Part shown: positions 31,484-40,025 of the stretch, piece by piece
Layout: every line of letters begins with the position of its first letter
Numbering within the stretch: the first letter of the stretch is position 1
DNA from: Verrucomicrobia bacterium Tous-C9LFEB
GTDB taxonomy: Bacteria; Verrucomicrobiota; Verrucomicrobiia; Methylacidiphilales; UBA1321
Reading direction: 5' to 3'
NCBI GenBank assembly: GCA_002304345.1
Contig: NEUU01000025.1
Location: forward strand, 1 to 53,155
DNA length: 53,155 nt
Notes under the pieces: model-generated
What the model was told of the DNA's origin: nothing
Databases searched by the model: none
Seen by the model: the letters and a program-made list of their open reading frames with translations, nothing else
Program-made: the position numbers and the translations under genes

Positions 31484-32099
31484 AAAATGTCGTGAGCCAG
31501 CCTTTGCTCGAATTCCGGGTGAGCGGGCCCTTGCCCTCCTGCGTCAACTGCAAGTCCGCCACCTGGGAGGATGAAACGGAATTCGCCGGCGTGAGATCCT
31601 CCCGCCGCACAAGTCCCGTCAAAATCAAATCGCTCTTTTCCTTGCCCATGTTGTAACGGCGTCGGGCTTCCACCCGCAGAACGCCGTTGGGCATCGCGTC
31701 CACGATCCGCGCCTGAATCGTCGTGGTGTAGCCTTCCGTATTGCTCATCTTGCCGCCGCCCTTCCAACTCTCGGCCGCGTTCCAGGTGACCTGCGGGGCC
31801 TGATTGCGATAGCGGTACCAATCCGGGGTGCCATCCGTGAAGGGATAGCCGAGCGCGGTAATCGTGTCGTTCACGCTCGCGGTCTTCGAGGTGTCGGTCG
31901 ACTGATTCTTGCTCGCCGACGCGGAGAGGTTCACCACGATGGTGATCAAATCGCCCACGCTCGCCGCCGTGCGGTCACTATACAATGTGGTCGAGGCTCC
32001 CGCCGATCCGGAGGCGGGCCAAAGCGAGCCGGTCTGCGCCTGTCCCGGTGTCAGCGGCAGCACAAAAAGAATCACGGCGAGAAGATGTTTATTGCACAT
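31461..32099 (-). CDS. flgH: Flagellar L-ring protein FlgH, no lipobox seen, 212 aa
   Basis: Outer-membrane ring of the flagellar basal body. The core is clear: GSLWPASGSAG near the mature start, TLYSDRTAASVGDLITIVVNLSASASKNQS, NGVLRVEARRRYNMGKEKSDLILTGLVRREDL and a final segment on QVADLQLTQEGKGPL. The signal peptide (residues 1-21) ends in PGQAQ, without the cysteine that makes FlgH a lipoprotein in E. coli; the only early Cys is residue 2. It overlaps flgA by 11 bp and flgI by 23 bp, so it is translationally linked to both. Confidence 0.94.
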   Translation of the reverse strand: MCNKHLLAVILFVLPLTPGQAQTGSLWPASGSAGASTTLYSDRTAASVGDLITIVVNLSASASKNQSTDTSKTASVNDTITALGYPFTDGTPDWYRYRNQAPQVTWNAAESWKGGGKMSNTEGYTTTIQARIVDAMPNGVLRVEARRRYNMGKEKSDLILTGLVRREDLTPANSVSSSQVADLQLTQEGKGPLTRNSSKGWLTTFYEFINPF

Positions 32100-33084
32100 A
32101 ATCGAGAGTCATTTCATCGGTCACACGAGCCATCAACTTCTTGCGCGTCGTCGCGTTTTGCACCGCGATGATTTGCCCCCGCGCGCCGTCCTGCAACGCG
32201 AGCGCCTGCAACTGGATCGTCAATCCCCCCTTCGTGTACCGCAGCGTCACCGGGCTGCCGCGCTTCACGAGGGTCTGGGGTTTCATATCGCTGGCCGTCA
32301 ACAATCGTCCCGCCACGCAACCACGGGTCAGGCAGGAGTCCTGCGGCAATTCCTCCCCGATATAAATCGGAGTTGGTTGCGTCAACACATCGACGGTCAC
32401 CGCTTCGAAATCCTTCAGGTCGAGCGGTTGTCCCGCTGCGAGATTCGTCTTCGCCTGCCAGCCGGGACGCATCCACGACCAGCGAAACCGCACCGACCGC
32501 GCGAGCACCGGTTCGCCGTTGATGGTAATCTTCATGTTCGCTCCCGCCCACGCGCTGCGCAGTGTGGTGGAGGCAAATTCGAAACTGAATTCCAGCGGCC
32601 CTTGCGGAACGACCAGATCGCTCCAGCTGTTGATCTCCTTGATGCGCGCCTCGCCCGCGCCGCGCGTGATCTTCGTCAATTCCTCTTCGAGCCGTGCCTG
32701 CACTTCCTCGCCTTGCAAGGAACGCCCCGGCCGTTCGACCCGGCACCAGAGCACGCCGCCCTGCCAGACAATTTTTTCCTGCGGATACTTCGCCAGAATC
32801 ACCTGCGCCACCGCGTCGCGAGTCCAGCGCGTGGCCGTCCCCGCGAGCGGAGAAGCCCCCAGCGGCAACGTCGACAAGTTGGCCGGAGTCGCGCCCGTCA
32901 CTGTGGCAATGTCGCCGAGCAAGATCGCCCCGCTGGAAATCGCCGCGTTTTCCTTAAGCTCGATCACCGCCGCCGTGGCCGGGGATAGCAGAAACAGCAA
33001 CGCCAGCAGCGGCAGAAACTGAATGAAGAAGGTGCCGCCATAGGGACGTTTCCGAAGGTAAGATTGGAACCAAAGTATAAACAT
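32089..33084 (-). CDS. flgA: Flagella P-ring assembly chaperone FlgA, 331 aa
   Basis: Periplasmic chaperone for FlgI. An N-terminal basic stretch and hydrophobic signal (FLPLLALLFLLSPATA) precede the mature protein. The C-terminal SAF-type region has the recognisable NLAAGQPLDLKDFEAVTVDV, CVAGRLLTASDMKPQTLVKRGSPVTL and GLTIQLQALALQDGARGQIIAVQN. It is longer than the E. coli protein (219 aa) because of an N-terminal region before the SAF domain. The order flgG-flgA-flgH-flgI fits ring assembly. Confidence 0.93.
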   Translation of the reverse strand: MFILWFQSYLRKRPYGGTFFIQFLPLLALLFLLSPATAAVIELKENAAISSGAILLGDIATVTGATPANLSTLPLGASPLAGTATRWTRDAVAQVILAKYPQEKIVWQGGVLWCRVERPGRSLQGEEVQARLEEELTKITRGAGEARIKEINSWSDLVVPQGPLEFSFEFASTTLRSAWAGANMKITINGEPVLARSVRFRWSWMRPGWQAKTNLAAGQPLDLKDFEAVTVDVLTQPTPIYIGEELPQDSCLTRGCVAGRLLTASDMKPQTLVKRGSPVTLRYTKGGLTIQLQALALQDGARGQIIAVQNATTRKKLMARVTDEMTLDYVQ

Positions 33085-33102
33085 AGAAAATCCGGTGAGA
33101 AG

Positions 33103-33888
33103 TTACCGCTTGAGATTATTCGCGATGCCGAGCATCTCGTCCGAAGTCTGAATCGACTTCGAATTGATTTCGTACGCGCGCTGGGCCTGGATCATCTTCA
33201 CCATTTCCGTCACGATCTGGACGTTGGAACTTTCCAGATACCCTTGCGCCAGGGTCCCCTCGCCGTTCACACCAGGGGTCAATCCGCTCTGCGGCGTGCC
33301 GGACGCGTCGGTTTCCAAATAAAGATTATCGCCGATATTGCGCAGACCGGCCGGGTTTGGAAAATCGGTCAACGTCACCGGCGATAAATTCTGCGTCGCG
33401 CCATTGACCACCACCGACATGGAACCGTCCCGCGCGATGCTGATGTCCGTCGCCTGCGGATCGATCGTGTCTGTGCCGGAAACCTTGTAGCCGCGATTCG
33501 TCACGATCTGGCCGCTCTGGTTCATCTTGAACGAACCGTCGCGCGTATAGGCAATCGTGCCATCCGGCAATTCAATGCGGAAGAAACCGCGCCCTTGAAT
33601 CCCCACATCGAGCGTGCCGCTGGTCTGCTGGAGATCGCCCTGATCAAAGGATTTGGCCGTCGCGACCGTTCGCGAACCGTAACCGATCTGGATGCCGGTC
33701 GGCACCGTGGAACCGTCACCGAGCTTATTGCCCGGCGCGACTTCCGTCTGATACATCAAATCCTCGAACTGCGCGGAAGAGCGTTTGTAACCGGTGGTGT
33801 TGACGTTCGCCAAGTTATTGGAGATGACATCAATATTCGTCTGCTGTGCCTGCATGCCGCTGGCGGATGACCATAGTGCGCGTATCAT
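33103..33888 (-). CDS. flgG: Flagellar distal rod protein FlgG, 261 aa
   Basis: Rod protein linking to the hook. The N terminus is RALWSSASGMQAQQTNIDVISNNLANVNTTGYKRSSAQFEDL, the classic FlgG pattern, and the C terminus is GYLESSNVQIVTEMVKMIQAQRAYEINSKSIQTSDEML. The length equals E. coli FlgG (260 aa). It follows flgF by 6 bp and precedes flgA by 18 bp. Confidence 0.97.
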   Translation of the reverse strand: MIRALWSSASGMQAQQTNIDVISNNLANVNTTGYKRSSAQFEDLMYQTEVAPGNKLGDGSTVPTGIQIGYGSRTVATAKSFDQGDLQQTSGTLDVGIQGRGFFRIELPDGTIAYTRDGSFKMNQSGQIVTNRGYKVSGTDTIDPQATDISIARDGSMSVVVNGATQNLSPVTLTDFPNPAGLRNIGDNLYLETDASGTPQSGLTPGVNGEGTLAQGYLESSNVQIVTEMVKMIQAQRAYEINSKSIQTSDEMLGIANNLKR

Positions 33889-33894
33889 AAATAA

Positions 33895-34668
33895 CTAAAC
33901 TCCTGTTGCCTTGATGAGCCTGCCGGTGGCATCGTCCACAGCCGCCAACATCTTCTGATTCGCCTCGTACGCCCGCATGACGTCAATCATGCTCACCATT
34001 TGCGTGATCGAATTCCCGTTACTGCTTTCCAAATAGCCGGAGCGAATGGTGTCCGGAATCGGGCTTGCCTCCGTCAACTCCTTCACACCCTCGTTCTTGG
34101 TAAAACGTCCGTTGCCCGCCTCGGTCAATTCCGTCGCGGGATTCTTAAAGCGGGTCAGGGCGATCTTTCCGGAGGCGAGATCATCAACGAACACTGAACC
34201 GGCCTCATCGATGCGCAGGCCCTTTGTCGTGGAAACGGAGATCGGCTTCTTCCCGTCGCCCAACAACTCCGCACCGTCTTCAGTCGTGATGCGGCCATCG
34301 GTATTCCAGCGGAAGGAACCATTGCGGGTGTAACTCACCGTGCCGTTCTTTTCGCGGATGGTGAACAAGCCGCTGCCTTCGATGGCGAGATTGAGCGGAT
34401 CGCCGGTCGGCTCCATTTGCCCCTGGGAAAAATCAGTCAGCGTCTGGGTGGTCACCGGCGGTGCCACCACCACGCGGTTACTTTCTGCCGTGCCCACCTT
34501 GGCCGGTGTGCCCGAGGCGGGACCGCCCGCCGCGTCGGCAGCCATGAAAGCCGTCACACTCTGGCGATTGCCCGGAATGTTCGCACGGGAGAGATTGGCC
34601 GCAATCGTGTGCTGCTGCTCCCAATACGCCTTGAGTCCACCCACCGATTGATAGAGGCCAACATTCAT
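33895..34668 (-). CDS. flgF: Flagellar proximal rod protein FlgF, 257 aa
   Basis: Rod protein next to FlgG. The N terminus NVGLYQSVGGLKAYWEQQHTIAANLSRANIPG and the C-terminal SGYLESSNGNSITQMVSMIDVMRAYEANQKML match the flgF/flgG group; the FTIREKNGTVSYTRNGSF core is the shared rod motif. The start at 34668 is preferred for GAGAG upstream; the frame also opens at 34692. About 190 bp without a gene separate it from the Cys-rich 88-aa gene upstream. Confidence 0.92.
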   Translation of the reverse strand: MNVGLYQSVGGLKAYWEQQHTIAANLSRANIPGNRQSVTAFMAADAAGGPASGTPAKVGTAESNRVVVAPPVTTQTLTDFSQGQMEPTGDPLNLAIEGSGLFTIREKNGTVSYTRNGSFRWNTDGRITTEDGAELLGDGKKPISVSTTKGLRIDEAGSVFVDDLASGKIALTRFKNPATELTEAGNGRFTKNEGVKELTEASPIPDTIRSGYLESSNGNSITQMVSMIDVMRAYEANQKMLAAVDDATGRLIKATGV

Positions 34669-34856
34669 CAAGCTCTCTTTCGCACGGGCCATGCCAGCGC
34701 TCCGGAACCCGGCAAAAAATCCGGTTTACTCTGGTAATTTGAGGGGAAACAACTCCCTCGATCTGGAACAAATGGAGATTCCTGCCGATTTGATTTTTTC
34801 CGACTGGAAAAAAATACTCTTCGCGGTGCGGACCGGAAGATTCGTCTCCGGGCCGA

Positions 34857-35123
34857 TCAGGACTTTTTTCCCGATTCGCCGCCGAGGCTCTCGCAACGCA
34901 CGACGGCCCGTTCGCCGCAACGGCAGGTGACGGTGATCTCAAAAACGCCGGGTTCGATCTCGCGAATTTCCACCTTGGGTTCTACCTCGGGCTTGGCGGC
35001 AGAAGCCGTCGGGATCGGTTTGCCGATCGCCTTGGGTTCCGCGCTCGGTTCGCCATGCTCGCACGCGAGATTGGGCGTCCCCGCCTTCTGAATGCGGACT
35101 GGAACTCCGGTGAGCGGTTTCAT
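34857..35123 (-). CDS. Small cysteine-containing protein in the motility operon, 88 aa
   Basis: No family recognised. The N-terminal half is Pro/Ala/Lys-rich and disordered (KAIGKPIPTASAAKPEVEPK). The C-terminal half has beta character with TVTCRCGERAVVRCE; with an earlier cysteine in NLACEHGEP there are four cysteines, enough for a zinc-ribbon-like site. Its ATG overlaps the motB stop by 4 bp, so it is translationally coupled to the stator genes. No signal peptide is seen, so it should be cytoplasmic. Candidate accessory or regulatory factor of the motor; the function is unknown. Confidence 0.7.
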   Translation of the reverse strand: MKPLTGVPVRIQKAGTPNLACEHGEPSAEPKAIGKPIPTASAAKPEVEPKVEIREIEPGVFEITVTCRCGERAVVRCESLGGESGKKS

Positions 35124-35899
35124 GGGTTGGCAAAGGTGGATTTTAAGTCATCAATCTGATCATCCAACTTGGGCCGGATGACCACGCTAATCCGCCGGTT
35201 CTCCTCCGCCTCAGGTTTTTCCTGATTGATCGGCTGGCGATCGGCGTAACCGGCAACGCGCCAGAACTGAGTATCATCGACCCCGCCCCCTTGCAATGCC
35301 TTTCGTGCCGCCATGGCCCGGCGGGTGGATAAATCCCACGCGATATCCGACACGCTATGGGTTTCGGAAGAACCTCCGTCGGCTCCTTTTTGCGTATGTC
35401 CCTCCACCTCCACCATGTAGGGATGACGCTCCACCTCCCACGCGATGGTGTTCATCACGAAGAGCCCAAAGTCGGTGAAATCCGGAGTGCCGGGCAAAAA
35501 GAACGGCTTGCGGGAACGGTCGATGGCCACGATGCGAACCCCGTCGGCCAGAAATTCGAAGCGGATGAGATCCTCCCCGGCTTCGCTGCTGTTATTGAGT
35601 TGATCGCGCAATCGCTCCATCGAGCGATTGAACTTTTCCAACACCGCCAGATTTTTACTCGCGCGATCATCCGGCTTCGGCTTGAACGCCTTCGTGTCCG
35701 ACTCGTGAATCGCGCCGGGACGCTTCATCGCCGCGCCCACCTTTTCCCCCTTGAAGTAAGCCTCCACCGCCTCGCGTGTTTCCTGGTCGCTGCTGACCAG
35801 CCACAGCACGAGAAAAAGCGCCATCATGGACGTGACGAAGTCGGCATACGCCACCTTCCACGCTCCACCATGTCCACCTCCATGTCCGCGTCTTCCCAT
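35120..35899 (-). CDS. motB: Stator protein MotB, 259 aa
   Basis: Anchors the stator to peptidoglycan. A single N-terminal helix holds the proton- or sodium-channel aspartate D20 in AWKVAYADFVTSMMALFLVLWLVS, preceded by a Gly/His-rich head (GRRGHGGGHGGAW). A linker leads to the C-terminal OmpA-like domain (YMVEVEGHTQKG, LSTRRAMAARKAL, AEENRRISVVI). It is 13 bp after motA and overlaps the 88-aa gene. Whether it uses H+ or Na+ cannot be read safely. Confidence 0.95.
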   Translation of the reverse strand: MGRRGHGGGHGGAWKVAYADFVTSMMALFLVLWLVSSDQETREAVEAYFKGEKVGAAMKRPGAIHESDTKAFKPKPDDRASKNLAVLEKFNRSMERLRDQLNNSSEAGEDLIRFEFLADGVRIVAIDRSRKPFFLPGTPDFTDFGLFVMNTIAWEVERHPYMVEVEGHTQKGADGGSSETHSVSDIAWDLSTRRAMAARKALQGGGVDDTQFWRVAGYADRQPINQEKPEAEENRRISVVIRPKLDDQIDDLKSTFANP

Positions 35900-35912
35900 T
35901 CGTCCTTGGTTT

Positions 35913-36776
35913 TTACCGGTGCGGCGTTACAGACTTAAGCAGCGCCTCCAATTCCTCACTGGTTGGTTGCCTATCTCCGGGGATCGCCCGCCGGCCGGAT
36001 TCCGCCGCCATCATGGGCGGGGCTCCGGCAGCGTAGGAAACGATCACGTTACTCATCACCTGGTAATAATTCAGCTCATCGTCATTGATAAATTCGATAT
36101 TCGTGATCAACGGTTGCATGTACCCGTAACTGACCAAAATGCCGAGAAACGTCCCCACCAGCGCGCTCGCCACGTGGTGACCGATCTCTTCCTTCGATCC
36201 GCCGATGCTGCTCATCGTGATCACAATGCCCAAGACGGCCGCGACAATACCGATACCCGGCAGCGCGTCGCCAATCTTGCTCATGACCGCCACGGGGTGC
36301 GCGTTGTGCGCGTAGATCCGGTCCAGATCCTCATCGAGCGTGGCCTTGAGCTGATCGCCTTTCACACGACCATCAATGATCGGGCGCAGGGCGTCCTGCA
36401 TGAAAGCGACCGCATGGTGATCCGCGAGGAACTTGGGATATTTTTTAAAGATCACGCTCTCGTGCGGATTCGCTACGTGTTCTTCAATGCCCACCACGCC
36501 CTGTTCGCGTGCCACCATGAACAGCTCATAGAGCGGCTTGATGACATCGAGATACATGTCCTTGCTGTAAGGAGAGCCCTTGAAGGCGGTCAGCACCTTG
36601 CTGAGCGCCAGCTTGAGCACATGCATCGGACTCGCGGCCACCATGTAGCCCAGCGCCACGCCCAGAATGATCGCGTACTCGCCGATGACAAACAGGGCCA
36701 TCGGACGGCCTCCAGAATACATGAAGCCGCCGAGTACCGCGCCTGTAACGATGAGCCAGCCTATGATGACCAACAT
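35913..36776 (-). CDS. motA: Stator protein MotA, 287 aa
   Basis: Forms the ion channel of the stator with MotB. Four hydrophobic segments are present, two near the N terminus (VIIGWLIVTGAVLGGFMYSGG and ALFVIGEYAIILGVALGYMVA) and two near residues 170-230 (IGDALPGIGIVAAVLGIVITM and VGTFLGILVSYGYM). The cytoplasmic loop lies between, with the FLADHHAVAFMQDALRPI segment. The start is 12 bp after the sigma-factor gene and motB follows 13 bp later. Confidence 0.95.
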   Translation of the reverse strand: MLVIIGWLIVTGAVLGGFMYSGGRPMALFVIGEYAIILGVALGYMVAASPMHVLKLALSKVLTAFKGSPYSKDMYLDVIKPLYELFMVAREQGVVGIEEHVANPHESVIFKKYPKFLADHHAVAFMQDALRPIIDGRVKGDQLKATLDEDLDRIYAHNAHPVAVMSKIGDALPGIGIVAAVLGIVITMSSIGGSKEEIGHHVASALVGTFLGILVSYGYMQPLITNIEFINDDELNYYQVMSNVIVSYAAGAPPMMAAESGRRAIPGDRQPTSEELEALLKSVTPHR

Positions 36777-36788
36777 AGTCGGTCACCT

Positions 36789-37574
36789 TTACTGGCGGCG
36801 TTTGCGCATGAAGGCTGCGCGGAGCCGGTTGATGGCGAGGGTGTGGATCTGGGAAACCCGCGATTCCGTCAGATTCAGGATGTCCGCGATTTCCTTCAGC
36901 CGCAGATCCTCCATATAGTAGAGCGTCAGCACCTGCAATTGTTGGGGGGGAAGTTCCTGCAACTGAACCCGCAGGATCGACTTGTCCTCCTCTTGCAAGA
37001 GCGAGGTCACCGCGTCATTCGCACGCGGGTCGGCGAGGATCTCCTCGTGCAGGAGCGGATTCACATCGTCGCCCTGGCTGGCGGCTTCCTGAAGCGAGAA
37101 GTACGAGAGCGGCTTTACGCGCTCCAGCAATTCCTCCCACTCCTCGGATTCGAGCCCCATCTTCTCACGAATCTCGTGATCATCGGGTTCGCGACCCAGT
37201 TGTTGGGCCAGAAGGTCCTGCGTCTCGGCGAGACGCCGGGCATCCCGGTGCACCGAGCGCGGCACCCAGTCCAGGCGCCGTAATTCATCCAAAATAGCTC
37301 CGCGAATACGGATCGAGCAGTACGTCTTGAGGCTGCACCCCTTATCGTCAGAATAGCGATCCACCGCATCGATCAATCCCACGATACCCGCGCTGGCAAG
37401 ATCATCGCGTGAAATGTGAGGCGGAAGATAAATGGCCAACCGGGCCACAATATGCTTCACCAATGGAAGCATCGATTCGATCGATTGTTCCCGGTCCGAG
37501 GTGGTACCGCGGCTCCGGATTTCCAACGTTTCTGCCGATTCCCGTTTTGAGTCCAATTCAATCTGGGGTGTCAT
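36789..37574 (-). CDS. fliA: Flagellar sigma factor FliA / WhiG family (sigma-28), 261 aa
   Basis: Sigma-70-family factor of the flagellar class. Region 2 reads LPLVKHIVARLAIYLPPHISRDDLASAGIVGLIDAVDRYSDDKGCSLKTYCSIRIRGAILDELRRLDWVPRSV, with the WhiG/FliA features. Regions 3 and 4 follow (LQEAASQGDD, then LPPQQLQVLTLYYMEDLRLKEIADILNLTESRVSQIHTLAINRLR). It would drive late flagellar genes such as flagellin and chemotaxis genes. It is the second gene of the operon. No anti-sigma FlgM was recognised in the window. Confidence 0.94.
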   Translation of the reverse strand: MTPQIELDSKRESAETLEIRSRGTTSDREQSIESMLPLVKHIVARLAIYLPPHISRDDLASAGIVGLIDAVDRYSDDKGCSLKTYCSIRIRGAILDELRRLDWVPRSVHRDARRLAETQDLLAQQLGREPDDHEIREKMGLESEEWEELLERVKPLSYFSLQEAASQGDDVNPLLHEEILADPRANDAVTSLLQEEDKSILRVQLQELPPQQLQVLTLYYMEDLRLKEIADILNLTESRVSQIHTLAINRLRAAFMRKRRQ

Positions 37575-37587
37575 GGTCTACTCCTGG

Positions 37588-37878
37588 TTACTTAGTTTGT
37601 GCGGGAATTCCGGCCTTGGCTGCCTGCCCTTTGGCCGCTTCTTCCGCCTTCTTGGCGACGAGTTCCATCTTTGTCTCCAACCAGGCACGCAGCGACTGGT
37701 AGAGTAGATGCCGGGCAGCGAGAGCGAAAAAGACGCCCAACGCCGACGTCCGTAACAAAGACCATCCTAAACTATCTTGGTTTAGGGAGCTGATGACCAA
37801 TCCAGTCAGAATGCCCGCCAATCCAGCCAGCATTACAGTCTTCGGTACGAAACCCACAGCAGAGGATAGTGAACTCAT
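37588..37878 (-). CDS. Small membrane protein heading the flagellar operon, 96 aa
   Basis: No family recognised. Two hydrophobic segments are present (TVMLAGLAGILTGLVISSL and WSLLRTSALGVFFALAARHLLY), followed by an Ala/Lys-rich amphipathic tail (ETKMELVAKKAEEAAKGQAAK). A good ribosome-binding site (GAGAAGG) lies just before the ATG at 37878. It is the first gene of the flagellar operon, 13 bp before fliA. That position suggests an accessory role in motor or export assembly, but this is inference from context only. Confidence 0.72.
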   Translation of the reverse strand: MSSLSSAVGFVPKTVMLAGLAGILTGLVISSLNQDSLGWSLLRTSALGVFFALAARHLLYQSLRAWLETKMELVAKKAEEAAKGQAAKAGIPAQTK

Positions 37879-38259
37879 CGCCTTCTCTAGCGCAGATCAG
37901 GTGCCTAGCCCGGACTCAATTTTCACTCAACTCCCGCAACCAATTGATCCGTAGTGAGATCTAATTTTTAAGTATTTGGCACAGCGTTTTTTCTTCCCCG
38001 TAAAAACGGTATTTCTTTCCCTTTCGAACTCGGCACGACTGGAAATTTCCTCCCAGTTCGCCGGGCAACAATTGCCGGAGTGGTCATCCGCGCCTGCTCC
38101 GCGCTTCAGACAGATGGCACTTCAGGGTATGAATTCCTAATGGGGAACATTAGGGTCCTTTGTGTTATTTATCTCATCCCTCATACACCGCCATCCGATA
38201 GCACCTCTGGCATCGCTGCGCCTCACTCATCGATCCCCACCCTCAACCCACACACGACC
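37879..38259. other. Divergent intergenic region between the flagellar operon and a chemoreceptor
   Basis: About 380 bp without a credible gene. It must hold promoters for both directions. One candidate sigma-54-type site on the minus strand is listed separately. A TTTGGCACAGCG on the plus strand lacks a matching -12 box. The middle is AT-rich. Confidence 0.6.
37891..37906 (-). promoter_or_regulatory. Weak sigma-54-like site upstream of the flagellar operon
   Basis: On the minus strand AGGCAC-N5-CTGCG has the GG-N10-GC spacing of -24/-12 promoters. The predicted start of transcription would be within about 3 nt of the ATG, leaving no room for the Shine-Dalgarno, so either the site is fortuitous or translation begins further in. 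Confidence 0.25.
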
Positions 38260-39906
38260 ATGAAACTGGGAACCAAAATTATCGTCGCGTCCATCAGTGC
38301 CGTCTGCCTCGCCACCGTCACAGGACTTGTGATCCAACGCAACGTCATCCGTCAGCAAGGCATCGCCCTTACCCGAAATACAATGCGCAGTGCCCTGCTG
38401 CAGGCCGAGAATGTCCGCGAGTCCATCAGCACACTCAACCAGCAAAAAGTATTCAACGACGCCAAACTGCTGGCAGAAGCCAGAGAAGCCCGCGATCTCC
38501 GCACCACCGCGATCTATAATACCATTCCGGTCGTGGCGGCATGGAACTCGATCAAGACAGTGGCGGAGAAACAGGACTTCAACTTTCGCGTTCCCAAGCG
38601 GCAGGCCCGCAATGTCAAAAATGAACCCACCGCCGAAGAAGCCAAAATTCTGGAGTATCTGGAAAGCACGAAAGCGGAAGAATACTTCCTCGTCGACACC
38701 GATCGCAACCAGATCATTTACGCGCGTCCCATCCGGCTGACGGCGGACTGTCTCGCCTGCCATGGCGATCCGAAGAACAGCCCCACGGGCAACGGCAAAG
38801 ATCTCGTCGGCTTCCCGATGGAGGACTGGCATGTCGGAGAAATGCACGGAGCCTTCGTCCTTAAGTCGAGCTTGAAACCGATCGATGACGTGGTCACCGA
38901 CAGTTTTCTCCGAACCGTGGCCTGGATGATTCCCCTGGTACTGCTCATCGGAGTCGGTTTCACCTGGTTCAACCGCCGCGCCATTGTCGCCCCCCTCACT
39001 CATGCCGTCGACCAGATCGGGGAGGCCAGCCACCAGACCGCGCTCTCCGCCTCCGATATTGCCGACTCCAGCACACGACTGGCCGAGGGAGCGAGTGAAC
39101 AGGCCGCCTCTCTTGAAGAAACCAGCGCCTCCCTGGAACAAATGTCCGGCATGACCAAACGCAATGCTGAAAACGCGCAAACCGCCAAGGAAATCGCCTC
39201 GCAAACCCGTCAGGCCGCCGACAATGGCTCCGGCCAGATGGAGAAAATGCTACAGGCCATGGAAGCCATCCAGACCTCCGGCCAGAATGTTTCCAAGATC
39301 ATCAAGACAATCGATGAAATCGCGTTTCAAACCAACCTGCTCGCCCTCAATGCCGCCGTGGAAGCCGCGCGCGCCGGAGAAGCCGGATTAGGCTTTGCGG
39401 TCGTCGCGGACGAAGTGCGCAACCTCGCCCATCGCAGCGCCCTCGCCGCCAAAGAAACCACCGAGATGATTCAGAACTCCTCCACCCGCAGCGAACAAGG
39501 CGTGCAACTAAGCAAGCAAGTGGCCGAAAGCCTGCGCGAGATCGTCCAGAAAGCGCATCAAGTGGACACCCTCGTTGCCGAAATCGCCCAAGCCTCCCGA
39601 GAACAAAGCCAGGGCGTGGACCAAATCAATATCGCAATGACCCAGATCGACAAGGTGACGCAATCGAATGCCGCCTGCGCGGAAGAGTGCGCCAGTGCCA
39701 CCGTGGAATTGCATGCGCAATCCCAAACCCTGAAAATTTCAGTCGATGAACTCCTGTCCCTGTTGAATGGCCAGACCATTGTCACCGCAACCCCGCCCAA
39801 CGACGCCACTCCCGGCCCCGGCGATTCCCACCACACCACCATCGCGACCCGCTCCCAGAACCTTATAGCGCTGCGTTCCTCGTCAGACGAAGTTGAAGCG
39901 GGTTAA
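38260..39906 (+). CDS. Methyl-accepting chemotaxis protein with haem c-motif sensor, 548 aa
   Basis: A first helix ([21 protein letters not shown], residues about 4-25) and a second near 214-237 ([18 protein letters not shown]) flank a periplasmic sensor of about 190 aa. The sensor resembles Tll0287/DUF3365 domains: [19 protein letters not shown], then C164-L-A-C167-H168 (CxxCH, covalent haem c) and [13 protein letters not shown]. The cytoplasmic part has the receptor hairpin tip ([21 protein letters not shown]). The start at 38260 is chosen because the helix begins there; the frame opens at 38080. Likely a redox or gas receptor. It diverges from the flagellar operon. Confidence 0.92.
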   Translation: MKLGTKIIVASISAVCLATVTGLVIQRNVIRQQGIALTRNTMRSALLQAENVRESISTLNQQKVFNDAKLLAEAREARDLRTTAIYNTIPVVAAWNSIKTVAEKQDFNFRVPKRQARNVKNEPTAEEAKILEYLESTKAEEYFLVDTDRNQIIYARPIRLTADCLACHGDPKNSPTGNGKDLVGFPMEDWHVGEMHGAFVLKSSLKPIDDVVTDSFLRTVAWMIPLVLLIGVGFTWFNRRAIVAPLTHAVDQIGEASHQTALSASDIADSSTRLAEGASEQAASLEETSASLEQMSGMTKRNAENAQTAKEIASQTRQAADNGSGQMEKMLQAMEAIQTSGQNVSKIIKTIDEIAFQTNLLALNAAVEAARAGEAGLGFAVVADEVRNLAHRSALAAKETTEMIQNSSTRSEQGVQLSKQVAESLREIVQKAHQVDTLVAEIAQASREQSQGVDQINIAMTQIDKVTQSNAACAEECASATVELHAQSQTLKISVDELLSLLNGQTIVTATPPNDATPGPGDSHHTTIATRSQNLIALRSSSDEVEAG

Positions 39907-39965
39907 TCGCCGGCCAATACAGAGCCTGGTCGTTTTCGCTCGGTTTTCAGCCGAAAATCGTTAGA

Positions 39966-39985
39966 AATGCCGCAATAGCGGCATT
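39966..39985. terminator. Hairpin downstream of the chemoreceptor gene
   Basis: AATGCCGC-AATA-GCGGCATT is a perfect 8-bp stem with a 4-nt loop, 60 bp after the receptor stop. No T-run follows, so intrinsic termination is uncertain. A second imperfect stem (TTTTCG / CGAAAA near 39930-39960) precedes it. Confidence 0.4.
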
Positions 39986-40025
39986 AGAGTTCTCTCGTCA
40001 CCCATCCTTAAAACGAAAGAACTCC

